Shown here: positions 56,123 through 64,000 of the stretch, in pieces
Layout: each line of letters opens with the position of its first letter
Position numbering within the stretch: the stretch's first letter is position 1
Source: an uncultured Flavobacteriales bacterium
GTDB lineage: Bacteria; Bacteroidota; Bacteroidia; Flavobacteriales_G; Salibacteraceae
Direction of reading: 5' to 3'
Assembly: GCA_943788145.1 (NCBI GenBank)
Contig: CALSPD010000010.1
Span: 1 to 64,000, forward strand
DNA: 64,000 nt
Made by a program: the position numbers and the translations under genes
The notes under the pieces: generated by a model
What the model saw: only the letters and a program-made list of their open reading frames with translations
Database searches by the model: none
What the model was told of the DNA's origin: nothing

Positions 56123-59100
56123 TTATTGAATGATCAATGGCTGAACTTCCGTCTGATCGTCTGAAGTAACTTGGAGCATATAAGCGCCAGCTGCTAGTTC
56201 AGAAATGTTAACGTCAATTACGTTAAGACCTGCGTTGTAAGTTTTACTTATTACCACTCTTCCAGCGTTGTCAAATACAGTCAACACTAGTTTATTCCAT
56301 TCTGCTGTCATAGTCAACTGAACATTTTCCGATGCAGGGTTTGGATAAACCGTGAAGACCTCGTTAGCCGCAACATCCGATACACCAATTGGGTCAACGG
56401 TGATGTTTTTCTCGGCTGGATCCTGACCACAACCGTTGTCTACAATCAGACTTACAGGGTAAGTAGTTGGGGGGCCATTCCAAGGGAATACATATGTTGG
56501 GTTCGCAGCAGTTGAAGTGTCGATGCTGTTAAACGTCCATAGGTAAGTAGTGTTAGGACTAGTATGAGTAGAACCAGCACTACTAAAATTGAATGCAGTT
56601 CCTCCAGAACCAGTATAGCTAATGTTTGCTACGGGTTCTCCAAGCACTAATAAATTAAAATCTGAAGTAGAGACACAACCATGGTTGTCAGTAGCTGTAA
56701 CACTGTACGATCCAGAAGCTGTGAAATTGTTGATAGCTGTACCAGTAGAAGCACCACCTGTCCAAGCATACGAACTTCCATCAGGAATCGTGGCGTCAAT
56801 AGAAATAGGAGCGTCATCTTCACAACCTTCTACGTCAGCTATTTCAACAGCTGTAGATTTAGTAATAACCGTAGAAACAGAACTTTCACAACCTTCTTCC
56901 AGCTTTGTTACGGTATAAATACCAGCAGCATCAGCATCAATGGTTTTTGTAGTAGCTCCTGTGCTCCATGTGTATGTGGCGTTGGCGCCACCACCTGGAT
57001 TTAGTGTTTCAGTTGCATCAGCACAAATGTGAATAGAAGAATCTAAATCTGCGTTTGGAATCAAACGAATAACCACAGCATCACTAGCATTTCCGCAATA
57101 TTGAGTGGTAATGTTCACTGAAATGTTGAAGTTAACAGGCTCATTATTCGCGTTCAATGTTACTGAATTTTGAGTTGAAGTTTGATTGTTAACATTCCAG
57201 ATCACTGACTGCGCAGGACCGGCTTCAACCACTACTTGATTTCCGCAGATGGTGTCATCTCCACCAAGGGTGAAGCTTGCTGCGCTCACGAACTCAACCG
57301 GACCAATGTCAGGAGTGAATGTGCTGCGTGTATTACCGAGGATGTCTGTAGGCGTGTTAGCCAATGGAGTTCCGCCTGCGTTTAAGGTATCGTTACACGT
57401 AATGCATAACAACGCCTCTTGGAAGTTTGGATCAGTTTGTACTGAGTGCATATCGTTGCCGGATGCAGTTTGATAATCTGCCAAGGTGTTAAAGGCAGTT
57501 GTACCCGAATAAACTAGTGTTCCTGAGGATGTATAGAAGTTGTTATAATCACTCTCGGAAATGGTGAATCCGCCCGGAGCATACAATGCGTAACCACCGC
57601 TTTGATTGTAGAACGAATTGTTCATCAATGAAATAAGGCCTCCAGATTGGAAAATTCCTGCATAATAAGTGCCACTTGTTCCCCTCCTTGCTACAGAGTT
57701 ATGGTGGAAGTCGAAAATGCCAGAACCTGTAGTATAGACACCATAGTATCCATACGATGTGCCAGTTCCAGAACCTGAGTTGATGCAGTTGTTGGCCACC
57801 CGCGATCGTGGACTATTAGATCCATTACAATTTGAAAGATACAATCCATAATAGTATCCATTCTGCATGTCAGTGCCCGAGAAGTTGTTTGTAATATTGA
57901 ATTTATCCACATAAACAAAGAAGGGCCCATAACCATAGAGATACATGGCTGAGTCGTTGGTAACCGTATTGTTGTTAAACTCAAGTCCATCTAAATAATA
58001 GGCATAAACGGTATAGAAGTAAGAGTTTTTGATCTCATTACCTTCAATGGTTGTGTTTTCTGCACGACTTGTAGTTCCTCCGCCATAAGCGTAGATGTTA
58101 CAGCTACCACCCTCAATTCGGTTGTTCGTAAAGGTGTTGCCATGATTGGTTCCATACATATAAATACCTGTGCTGTAGTTTCCAGCTCCAGTGTAGGTAG
58201 TTGGTCCAGCTTTGATAACACAGCCATCGATGGTACATGAATCTGCGCCTCCCGTGATTGAAAAAGCATTGGAGTAATTACCGCTTGTGGTGTTTCGGAT
58301 TGTCATATTCAAAAAGGACACATGATCGGCTCCATTGAGACTGACAACGTAATTAGCTGTGTTGTTGGTAGCAGATTGAATAATGTGCACATCACTTGCG
58401 TCTCCGGAAATACTCTGAAAGTAAACTGGACGATCGGCCGAACCGCCTACGATTGGATCAATTTGGAATTGTTCGGTGTAGTTTCCTGCTTCCACATCAA
58501 ACCAAACGGTATCACAGACACCTAGTATGTTCAAATCTGCAACAGCATCACTAAAGGTGTTGTAGTCAGCGCCACCAGAGCTTCCAATAACATAGACGCC
58601 TTGCATTGCAGGACCAACTGTAATTGTTGTGGTGTCGTTATTGTTCATAGTGTCCGGCTGTGCATTTGGCATGGAAGTCCATGCTTTTACTTCATATAAA
58701 TTGCCGTTAGTGAATGTATAGGTACCAAGATTGACAATCGTGTCTGTAGTGCCTGAACCAGCAGCAGAATCCAATCCGAGCGTGAACCACTGGCTACCTT
58801 GTGAAGATCCGTTCACAGTCCAATCTACCATAACGGAGTCCAAGATGTTGTTTCCGAAATTTTTGATTTTTGCTGTGATGTCTTGCGTACCTGCACAAAA
58901 TCCGTCTGAAATACTAGGAAGAGCAGTAACTCCAGCATTATTAGGAACACTGGCGTTGATGAGGTCAAATCCAAATGTCATTTGATAAGCACCATTTCCT
59001 TGAGGCGCAGTCGCTGTATAAGGATTGGCATAAGCTCTCCATGAACCTGCAGAGGCAGTAGTCACTGAACAATACCAAGCATAGTAAGTACTCATGTGCG

Positions 59101-59569
59101 ACTCAATACCCACAATAAGTGGTAAAGTTGGGTCATAGGCAAAAGGGGTTTCAAGTTCAATAGCGAACCACTGCCCAACGGTGTTGTTTATGGTGTAGCT
59201 AGTTGAATAGAAAACCTCTTCCATACCAGGTGTCCATGAACCAGAATTCAACGCGGTAACATTTGCCTGCTTCATAGTAATTTTAAGGTGATCGTACGAA
59301 GCTGCGCCTGTACCACCCGATCCGCAAACCATGTACATCTTGCTGATGAACATTCCACTAGGAACAGATCCAAAAGCGCCAACTGGATAGAGTTGCTCTC
59401 CTTTAGCTCCTGCTGAAGTCCAACTAAGAGGAATTGAATTGCCTCCCGCTGAATACGTTGCGTTTGCATACGTAGGGTTTTGTGCCTGTACGTCCTGCAG
59501 TCCAAAAAGACCGATTGCAGCAACCACAGCAAAGGCATAAAAATGCCTGATAAAGTAAGTGTGTTTCAT
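56123..59569 (-). CDS. Large T9SS type A cargo protein with a parallel beta-helix region
   Basis: 1,148 residues. Signal peptide MKHTYFIRHFYAFAVVAAIGL...VQAQ. After a jelly-roll-like N-terminal region and a CARDB-like Ig domain (about 205-310), residues about 330-760 carry Asn-rich repeats of short strands (NTTIEGNEIKNS, NMTIRNTTSGN, VANNCINSG) typical of right-handed parallel beta-helices. Ig/PKD-like domains follow (about 790-1065). The last 75 residues are a T9SS sorting domain (VYPNPASENVQL, GRVVISK, LAAGAYMLQV). It is exported by the Sec then the Por pathway and probably displayed on the surface. Beta-helices often bind or cut polysaccharide, but no active site is recognisable. Confidence 0.92.
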   Translation of the reverse strand: MKHTYFIRHFYAFAVVAAIGLFGLQDVQAQNPTYANATYSAGGNSIPLSWTSAGAKGEQLYPVGAFGSVPSGMFISKMYMVCGSGGTGAASYDHLKITMKQANVTALNSGSWTPGMEEVFYSTSYTINNTVGQWFAIELETPFAYDPTLPLIVGIESHMSTYYAWYCSVTTASAGSWRAYANPYTATAPQGNGAYQMTFGFDLINASVPNNAGVTALPSISDGFCAGTQDITAKIKNFGNNILDSVMVDWTVNGSSQGSQWFTLGLDSAAGSGTTDTIVNLGTYTFTNGNLYEVKAWTSMPNAQPDTMNNNDTTTITVGPAMQGVYVIGSSGGADYNTFSDAVADLNILGVCDTVWFDVEAGNYTEQFQIDPIVGGSADRPVYFQSISGDASDVHIIQSATNNTANYVVSLNGADHVSFLNMTIRNTTSGNYSNAFSITGGADSCTIDGCVIKAGPTTYTGAGNYSTGIYMYGTNHGNTFTNNRIEGGSCNIYAYGGGTTSRAENTTIEGNEIKNSYFYTVYAYYLDGLEFNNNTVTNDSAMYLYGYGPFFVYVDKFNITNNFSGTDMQNGYYYGLYLSNCNGSNSPRSRVANNCINSGSGTGTSYGYYGVYTTGSGIFDFHHNSVARRGTSGTYYAGIFQSGGLISLMNNSFYNQSGGYALYAPGGFTISESDYNNFYTSSGTLVYSGTTAFNTLADYQTASGNDMHSVQTDPNFQEALLCITCNDTLNAGGTPLANTPTDILGNTRSTFTPDIGPVEFVSAASFTLGGDDTICGNQVVVEAGPAQSVIWNVNNQTSTQNSVTLNANNEPVNFNISVNITTQYCGNASDAVVIRLIPNADLDSSIHICADATETLNPGGGANATYTWSTGATTKTIDADAAGIYTVTKLEEGCESSVSTVITKSTAVEIADVEGCEDDAPISIDATIPDGSSYAWTGGASTGTAINNFTASGSYSVTATDNHGCVSTSDFNLLVLGEPVANISYTGSGGTAFNFSSAGSTHTSPNTTYLWTFNSIDTSTAANPTYVFPWNGPPTTYPVSLIVDNGCGQDPAEKNITVDPIGVSDVAANEVFTVYPNPASENVQLTMTAEWNKLVLTVFDNAGRVVISKTYNAGLNVIDVNISELAAGAYMLQVTSDDQTEVQPLIIQ

Positions 59570-59799
59570 AATAAAATATTTAGAGTTTATGATAACTAAA
59601 CTAGTGTGCTTCCTCTAACGTTCGGCATTTTTCGATCAATAGAAATTCTTGAATTCTGAAATGCATTTTTTGGTAGATAAAAACAATAGTCGACATGCTT
59701 TTAACATTAAATTGGGTTCAGATATCCCACGACAAGGGTGTGATTTTCGAATTAACTTTTGTTACTACAATGAGCATATCATTCGGATATGATTTCCGA

Positions 59800-61371
59800 T
59801 TAATCTAGTTTTACATAAAACGAAAAACCCCCTTTGTCGTAAAGGTGAATGGCTCCCTGAAATTGCTCTAACAGCCCTGTCTGATGTTGAATTTTACAAA
59901 CGATGTATTCCTTTCCTGACATGCCCGAATTCGGTTTAACGCTTCCGTAAAAGAAGTGTGCATAGCTTTTGAATTTGACCGTAGTGAAGTGTGCATCTTC
60001 ATCGGCATGTGATTCATAAAACTCAATAAGGCTGCGCTGACTGTAGCCTTCAACTTTGGGAACAATAACAACCATCAACGAGGAAATGATAAATGCCGAA
60101 CCAAGCGTAAGCACCAAAAATGCACGATGCGGTTCTCTATTTCGAAGCCGCAAAGCGTAAAAAGTGAGCGCAATGAAAACCAAACCAAGCAAGCCCTCCC
60201 ATCCCATCCAGTATACCGGAGCGCTGAGGTTTGCTTGTGCAAATGGATCTTTGATTAAATGAAGCCATTGATCTTTAAAAAGTAAAGCCAGAGGAAGGGC
60301 GGTGAAAACGAGCCCAAGCAGCAAGGCTTGAAATTTTATCCACTTGAATTGCCACCCTTTAATTGTGGGAACGCTGAGCTGTCTGAACACCACCAATGCG
60401 GCTAAATAGGACAACGGGATATAACTCATGGAGCTGTAATGGACAATTTTCGTAGTTACAATGCTGAACAGAATCATCACGACCCAAAACAAATATTTCA
60501 TCCATTTCGACATGTTATGTTCGTCTCCATGAAAAGACTTGCGAAAGGCGGTCAGAGCCAGAATTGACATGGGGAAACAGCCGACCAACACCACCATAAA
60601 GTGATAATAAAACGGCTGTTGATGCCCAGCTACGGGGTGCGTAAAAAGATCCAATTGGTATTGAATGAATTCTATCAAAAACCAGGGTCCGTTTTTTATG
60701 GTTTCGTAGCCGAACCACAGCGAAGTGACCGTAAATGACGAGGCTATAAAGATCAAAATGGCTTGCAATGAAGCGGGTTTGCGAAAGCGATTGAAAATCA
60801 GCCAAACCGAGAAGGTTAAGATCAACAAGAGCAAGCCGACTGGTCCTTTCGTTAGAATGGCAAGACCGCTAAACAATCCGGCCAAGGCCGAGTGTTTCAA
60901 TTCGCCAAAATGCTTGTGTTCGATGGCAATAAACAGATGATAAATCGAGAGGAAAATGAACAGGTTAAACCATGGGTCAATAATGCCAGATTTGAAATAG
61001 AGGTGAGGAAGAAAGGAGGCCACATAGAGCAGCACCCAGATCCAAGCAAAGGTTTTGGTTTGCCATTTTAGCGCTATACTATACAGCACCTGAAGCGTAA
61101 TTATTCCACAAATGGCATTTGGAAGACGCGCTGCAAATTCACCGACACCGAATATGGACATACTCAATGCTTGCATCCAAAAGAAGAGCGGTGGTTTTTC
61201 ACGAAACGGCTCATAGTTTATGGTGACTTGCCACCAATTTCCAGTTTCAAGCATTTCGCGAGCGCTCTCCGCGAAGTTTATTTCATCCCAATCAAAGAGG
61301 TGCACATGACCCAAAAAGGGAATGAAAAGTAAAGCCGAGAGTAAGAATAAAAGGAGGCGGTCGCGGTTCAA
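59800..61371 (-). CDS. Glycosyltransferase family 39 (ArnT/PMT-like) membrane protein
   Basis: 523 residues, with about eleven membrane helices. The start is TTG 61371, overlapping the stop of the PAP2 gene (TTGA), because the conserved NRDRLLLFLL...FDWDEINFAESAREML begins at once. The DWDE/E motif in the first periplasmic loop is the catalytic or metal site of ArnT and PMT enzymes. It transfers a sugar from a polyprenyl phosphate to lipid A, glycan or protein on the periplasmic side. It is downstream of a polyprenyl-P sugar synthase-like GT2 and a PAP2 phosphatase, so the three probably act together. The acceptor is unknown. Confidence 0.88.
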   Translation of the reverse strand: MNRDRLLLFLLSALLFIPFLGHVHLFDWDEINFAESAREMLETGNWWQVTINYEPFREKPPLFFWMQALSMSIFGVGEFAARLPNAICGIITLQVLYSIALKWQTKTFAWIWVLLYVASFLPHLYFKSGIIDPWFNLFIFLSIYHLFIAIEHKHFGELKHSALAGLFSGLAILTKGPVGLLLLILTFSVWLIFNRFRKPASLQAILIFIASSFTVTSLWFGYETIKNGPWFLIEFIQYQLDLFTHPVAGHQQPFYYHFMVVLVGCFPMSILALTAFRKSFHGDEHNMSKWMKYLFWVVMILFSIVTTKIVHYSSMSYIPLSYLAALVVFRQLSVPTIKGWQFKWIKFQALLLGLVFTALPLALLFKDQWLHLIKDPFAQANLSAPVYWMGWEGLLGLVFIALTFYALRLRNREPHRAFLVLTLGSAFIISSLMVVIVPKVEGYSQRSLIEFYESHADEDAHFTTVKFKSYAHFFYGSVKPNSGMSGKEYIVCKIQHQTGLLEQFQGAIHLYDKGGFSFYVKLD

Positions 61372-62024
61372 GTTCGGAATCTATTTATCTCGAAATTAGC
61401 CAATAGGCCTTTGTCACCCCATGTTTGATTTTGAAATATGCTGAGGCTTAGAAAACAAATGGAAGTGCCAATGAAGCTTCCGACATAAATGTCTTCGAAA
61501 AAATGCTGTGACAGATAAACACGGCTATAGGCAGTTAAAACCGCAAAAAGGAAGCAAATCAATTTTATGGTGCGATGCTCTGCAATAAAGGATAGGAACA
61601 AGAAAAGAGCAAAGGCCGCTGTTGAATGGCCTGATGGGAAGGAGTGGGCCTTATGCAGCGCAACACCATCCACAAAATGTAAATCGGCAATGCCTTCAAA
61701 AAGCTTAGATGGACGAAAGTGATCACTAAATACATTTCGTTTAAGCAGTTGGGTAGTAAGTCCCGAGGCTACAATACCAAAAAGACCGGCTATGCCGTAT
61801 CGGACTTTATAAAGCAGGCCGACCAAAACCATAAGGCCAATAAAAACCCCTTCGGCTAAATGAGTGGTAAACCGAAATAAGTAATCTGTTGGTTGTGAAT
61901 TCCATTGGTTGAACCATAAATGAAGCTCAAACTTATCCGACAAGAGGATGGTGGTTAGTCCTAAGACGAGGAAAACAGCATAAAGCAGAAGAAAGTCACG
62001 GCATTGTTGGAATGCCTCTCTCAT
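61368..62024 (-). CDS. PAP2 family membrane phosphatase
   Basis: 218 residues with six membrane helices. The PAP2 active-site pieces are KxxxxxxRP (KRNVFSDHFRPS), PSGH (SFPSGHST) and SRxxxxxH (SRVYLSQHFFED). It removes phosphate from lipid or polyprenyl phosphates in the periplasm. Both ends overlap neighbours by four bases, between the GT2 and GT39 genes, which suggests it recycles the polyprenyl carrier they use. Confidence 0.92.
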   Translation of the reverse strand: MREAFQQCRDFLLLYAVFLVLGLTTILLSDKFELHLWFNQWNSQPTDYLFRFTTHLAEGVFIGLMVLVGLLYKVRYGIAGLFGIVASGLTTQLLKRNVFSDHFRPSKLFEGIADLHFVDGVALHKAHSFPSGHSTAAFALFLFLSFIAEHRTIKLICFLFAVLTAYSRVYLSQHFFEDIYVGSFIGTSICFLSLSIFQNQTWGDKGLLANFEINRFRT

Positions 62025-62770
62025 TTTTTAGTTTTAAAAATCTGAGGATTAGCTAAACCTCTTTTGCTTAACCAATAAATGAAAGACCATTTGAGCACGC
62101 CCAAGCCATAGGTGCTGCTTCGTGCAAAATTTATCGATGATGCTTCTTCAAAATATTTTGTTGGGCAGGTTACTTCAGCAATTTCAAATCCTGCATGAAA
62201 TACCTGACATATCATTTGATTATCGAACACAAAATCGTCTGAATTGGCTTCAAAATCAATAGTTTCTAGGATGTCTCTTGAGAAAGCTCTGTACCCAGTG
62301 TGATACTCGCTCAGCTTTTGCCCAATCAGGATGTTCTGGGTCATAGTAAGAAATCGATTGGCAATGTATTTATACATGGGCATTCCACCTCGCAAGGCTC
62401 CTTTACCTAGAATTCGACTGGCGAGAACGGAATCGTATAATCCACTTGCAATAACACTTGCCATAGCTGGAATGAGTTTTGGCGTGTATTGATAATCAGG
62501 GTGAACCATGATGGTTATGTCGGCCCCTAGTTCAAGTGCTTTTCGGTAACACGATTTCTGATTTCCGCCATAACCAAGATTTTTTTCATGCCTAATGACA
62601 TGCTTGATGCCTATTTCCCGAGCTAAATCGGAAGTTTTATCCGAACTCTTGTCGTCAACCAATACTACATCATCAACGATGTCGAATGGAATCTCATCGT
62701 ATGTGATTTTTAGGGTTTTCTCTGCATTGTATGCAGGCATTACCACGACTACTTTTTTGCCGTCAATCAT
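62021..62770 (-). CDS. GT2 glycosyltransferase (polyprenyl-phosphate sugar synthase-like)
   Basis: 249 residues. The N-terminus VVVVMPAYNAEKTL and VVLVDDKSSDKT form the nucleotide-sugar site, and the metal motif is IMVHPDYQY. It lacks the C-terminal helices of ArnC/GtrB and resembles dolichol-phosphate mannosyltransferase types without them. It probably charges a polyprenyl phosphate with a sugar that GT39 then uses. First gene of the GT2-PAP2-GT39 unit. Confidence 0.9.
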   Translation of the reverse strand: MIDGKKVVVVMPAYNAEKTLKITYDEIPFDIVDDVVLVDDKSSDKTSDLAREIGIKHVIRHEKNLGYGGNQKSCYRKALELGADITIMVHPDYQYTPKLIPAMASVIASGLYDSVLASRILGKGALRGGMPMYKYIANRFLTMTQNILIGQKLSEYHTGYRAFSRDILETIDFEANSDDFVFDNQMICQVFHAGFEIAEVTCPTKYFEEASSINFARSSTYGLGVLKWSFIYWLSKRGLANPQIFKTKK

Positions 62771-62815
62771 ATCGCGAAAGTAATGGATTCAATGCGTGAA
62801 AAAATCCAATTTTGA

Positions 62816-64000
62816 TTAGTTGATCATGACGCTTCGCACATGCGATTCCCCATCTTGCACCACCGTTATTTGATAGATGCCTTTAGGCATGTGGCGCATG
62901 TCGATTTCTGTCCGCTGACCTTTTTGGTTTTCGGAGGAAAGGACAGGTTGGCCTAGAGGGTTGGAAACGATATAATTGAAATCCGAATGATGATTAAGTT
63001 CTATGATTATCCATCCAGCACTTGGATTTGGGTGAACGCTGAAAATTGATTCAAGTTGGGTTTTTGGAATGCTTGTCGTTGTGTCCGTTTGAATCAGGAG
63101 GGTTTACCTCAAACACTAAATTTTGATAGGCTGTGTCGGCAGAGTCACAGAAAAAACTCACTAGCGAAACGGAAAAATTTCCTGCACCCGGATAAACATG
63201 AGAAGGATGCATTTGTGTGCTCGTATCTCCATCGCCAAACTCCCAATAATAACTTGCTCCGTTCGCACTCGTATTGTTGAAGGTTGCATTGAACCCGCTC
63301 TGGGCAAAAGTGAAATCGGCAACGGTTGTTGTATCGTATTCGCCAACATACCATTTGCTTAAGCTGTCATACACAATCGTCTTTACAGCGTATCGAATTT
63401 GCATTGCTGTCAGCGCATTGAGGTTATAATCCCAAGCAACATCACTGGGATCTTGTCGGTGAATGATAGCATAAAACGTTACAGCCGCTGCGTAGCTTCC
63501 TTCAGCTGAAGGATGTGAGCCATCGCCAGAATAGAGCTGAATGTTTGAAAAGTTATCGCGGATATAATGCCAAACCGCACCGACAGGAGAAACAATGGCT
63601 TCATTGTCAAGGGTCATCTGCATATAGCGTTCGTACAGCAAGCTGTCCATGCCTTGGTAAGTGCATACGGGAGGCCAATTGGCACAATTCGAGGCATCGC
63701 CATTTTCGCGCCCCCATGTCATAAAAAAGACCGTTTCGCCACAAGGGTTGGTTTCAACAATTTTGTCGTTAAGATCGGCAGCATATGGAAAACAGTCCGT
63801 TTCTACTTGCCCAATAGGGAAAGATGGTAATTGACTTTGTTCTTGTAAGACTACATAATCCCAAATGCCTTGATTGATAAGACTGTTGGTTTGCTGATTG
63901 GTCGTATGCGACTGAAAAGTCGTGCCACCGGGATTGTTCGCTTCAACATAAGTCGTGTCTCCTGCGGCTGCAGAAAAATCCTTGAAAATCTGCGGAAGGT
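62816..64000 (-). CDS. SGNH-hydrolase-like/PKD protein with a T9SS sorting domain, frameshifted as sequenced and cut by the window edge
   Basis: The frame is open from the edge at 64000 to a stop at 63051. It encodes an SGNH/GDSL-type domain (LQEQSQLPSF, MTWGRENGDASNC, GDGSHPSAEGSYAAAV, the Ser/His parts of the fold) and then a PKD domain (ADFTFAQSGFNATF, YYWEFGDGDTS). A T9SS sorting domain (FSVHPNPSAG ... MPKGIYQITVV) continues to 62816 in another frame. Dropping one G near 63085-63086 in SNGHN would join DSN to DTTTSIPKTQ and restore one protein. It could be real loss of the sorting domain or a one-base assembly error. The true N-terminus is outside the window. Confidence 0.8.

Noticed and set aside
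56622..57004. Long open frames on the plus strand inside the T9SS cargo gene
   Set aside because: They are antisense shadows of a low-complexity, Thr/Ser-rich coding region with no start context and no recognisable product.
1..64000. CRISPR arrays, tRNA, rRNA, insertion sequences or prophage
   Set aside because: No regularly spaced repeats, cloverleaf or rRNA-like stretches, transposase or phage proteins could be seen; short tandem repeats were limited to the 15-bp pair.

Overview
The window is chromosomal DNA of a Bacteroidota bacterium, most likely of the Flavobacteriales or a close relative. Several things point there. Two proteins carry type IX secretion (T9SS) C-terminal sorting domains. 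MurF and alanine racemase are fused. There are Bacteroidota-only families (DUF4270, DUF4271, DUF3098, the DUF2795-type protein before secA). SecA is over 1,100 residues long. Many genes are preceded by a TAnnTTTG or TAnnTTCG hexamer-like -7 box instead of a sigma70 -10 box, and Shine-Dalgarno sequences are mostly absent. It looks like core chromosome: I see no phage, insertion sequence, CRISPR array, rRNA or tRNA, and no gene-free stretch above 300 bases.

Layout. 1-4073 (minus): a sialidase-like secreted protein (cut by the edge), an M1 peptidase and an ACMSD-type amidohydrolase. 4173-10882: an OmpA-family protein, an S9 peptidase, dCMP deaminase with an S41 protease, a His-rich lipoprotein divergent from a Mn-type superoxide dismutase. 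10941-14979 (minus): a GT5-like half protein, DUF4270 and glmS. 15081-17503 (plus): panC, cysH (frameshifted as sequenced) and a sugar epimerase. 17504-21865 (minus): five genes chained by overlaps: an RPE-CBS fusion, a DAHP-synthase-like aldolase, a KdsC-type phosphatase, rsmI and a VAT-1-like dehydrogenase (frameshifted). 21971-23445: an ECF sigma factor and a membrane protein with a gliding/T9SS-type C-terminal domain. 23480-25500 (minus): an M28 peptidase and a coiled-coil protein. 25679-30588 (plus): tdk, murF-alr and two glycosyltransferases. 30733-36118 (minus): DUF4271, hemD, rnpA, yidD (frameshifted), an S41 protease and an O-antigen-ligase-like protein. 36190-37374: a glutaryl-CoA-dehydrogenase-like flavoprotein. 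37446-45906 (minus): ftsX, DUF3098, uppP, truB, queA, ispD, rlmN, a hypothetical, a polyprenyl synthase and a Cys-rich lipoprotein. 46021-51473 (minus): serS, a lipoprotein, a TPR protein, rplU, rpmA and an EamA transporter. 51592-56055 (plus): cobalamin adenosyltransferase, DUF2795 and secA. 56123-64000 (minus): a large T9SS cargo protein, a lipid-linked glycosylation trio (GT2, PAP2, GT39) and an SGNH-PKD-T9SS protein cut by the edge.

How the genes fit together. Much of the window serves the envelope: peptidoglycan precursors (glmS, murF-alr, uppP, the polyprenyl synthase, ispD), LPS or glycan assembly (GT2, GT4, ligase, GT39 module, epimerase, KdsC-type phosphatase), protein export (secA, yidD, T9SS cargo) and division (ftsX). 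The rest is translation and RNA modification (serS, rplU, rpmA, rnpA, rlmN, truB, queA, rsmI) and cofactors (panC, hemD, cobalamin adenosylation).

The points most worth a second look are the overlapping RPE-CBS / DAHP-synthase / KdsC-type operon, the sigma factor paired with a T9SS-type-domain membrane protein, and four single-base frameshifts. One of these, in cysH, lies exactly on an A AAA AAA slippery heptamer followed by a stop. Four in 64 kb could equally mean residual homopolymer errors in the assembly.
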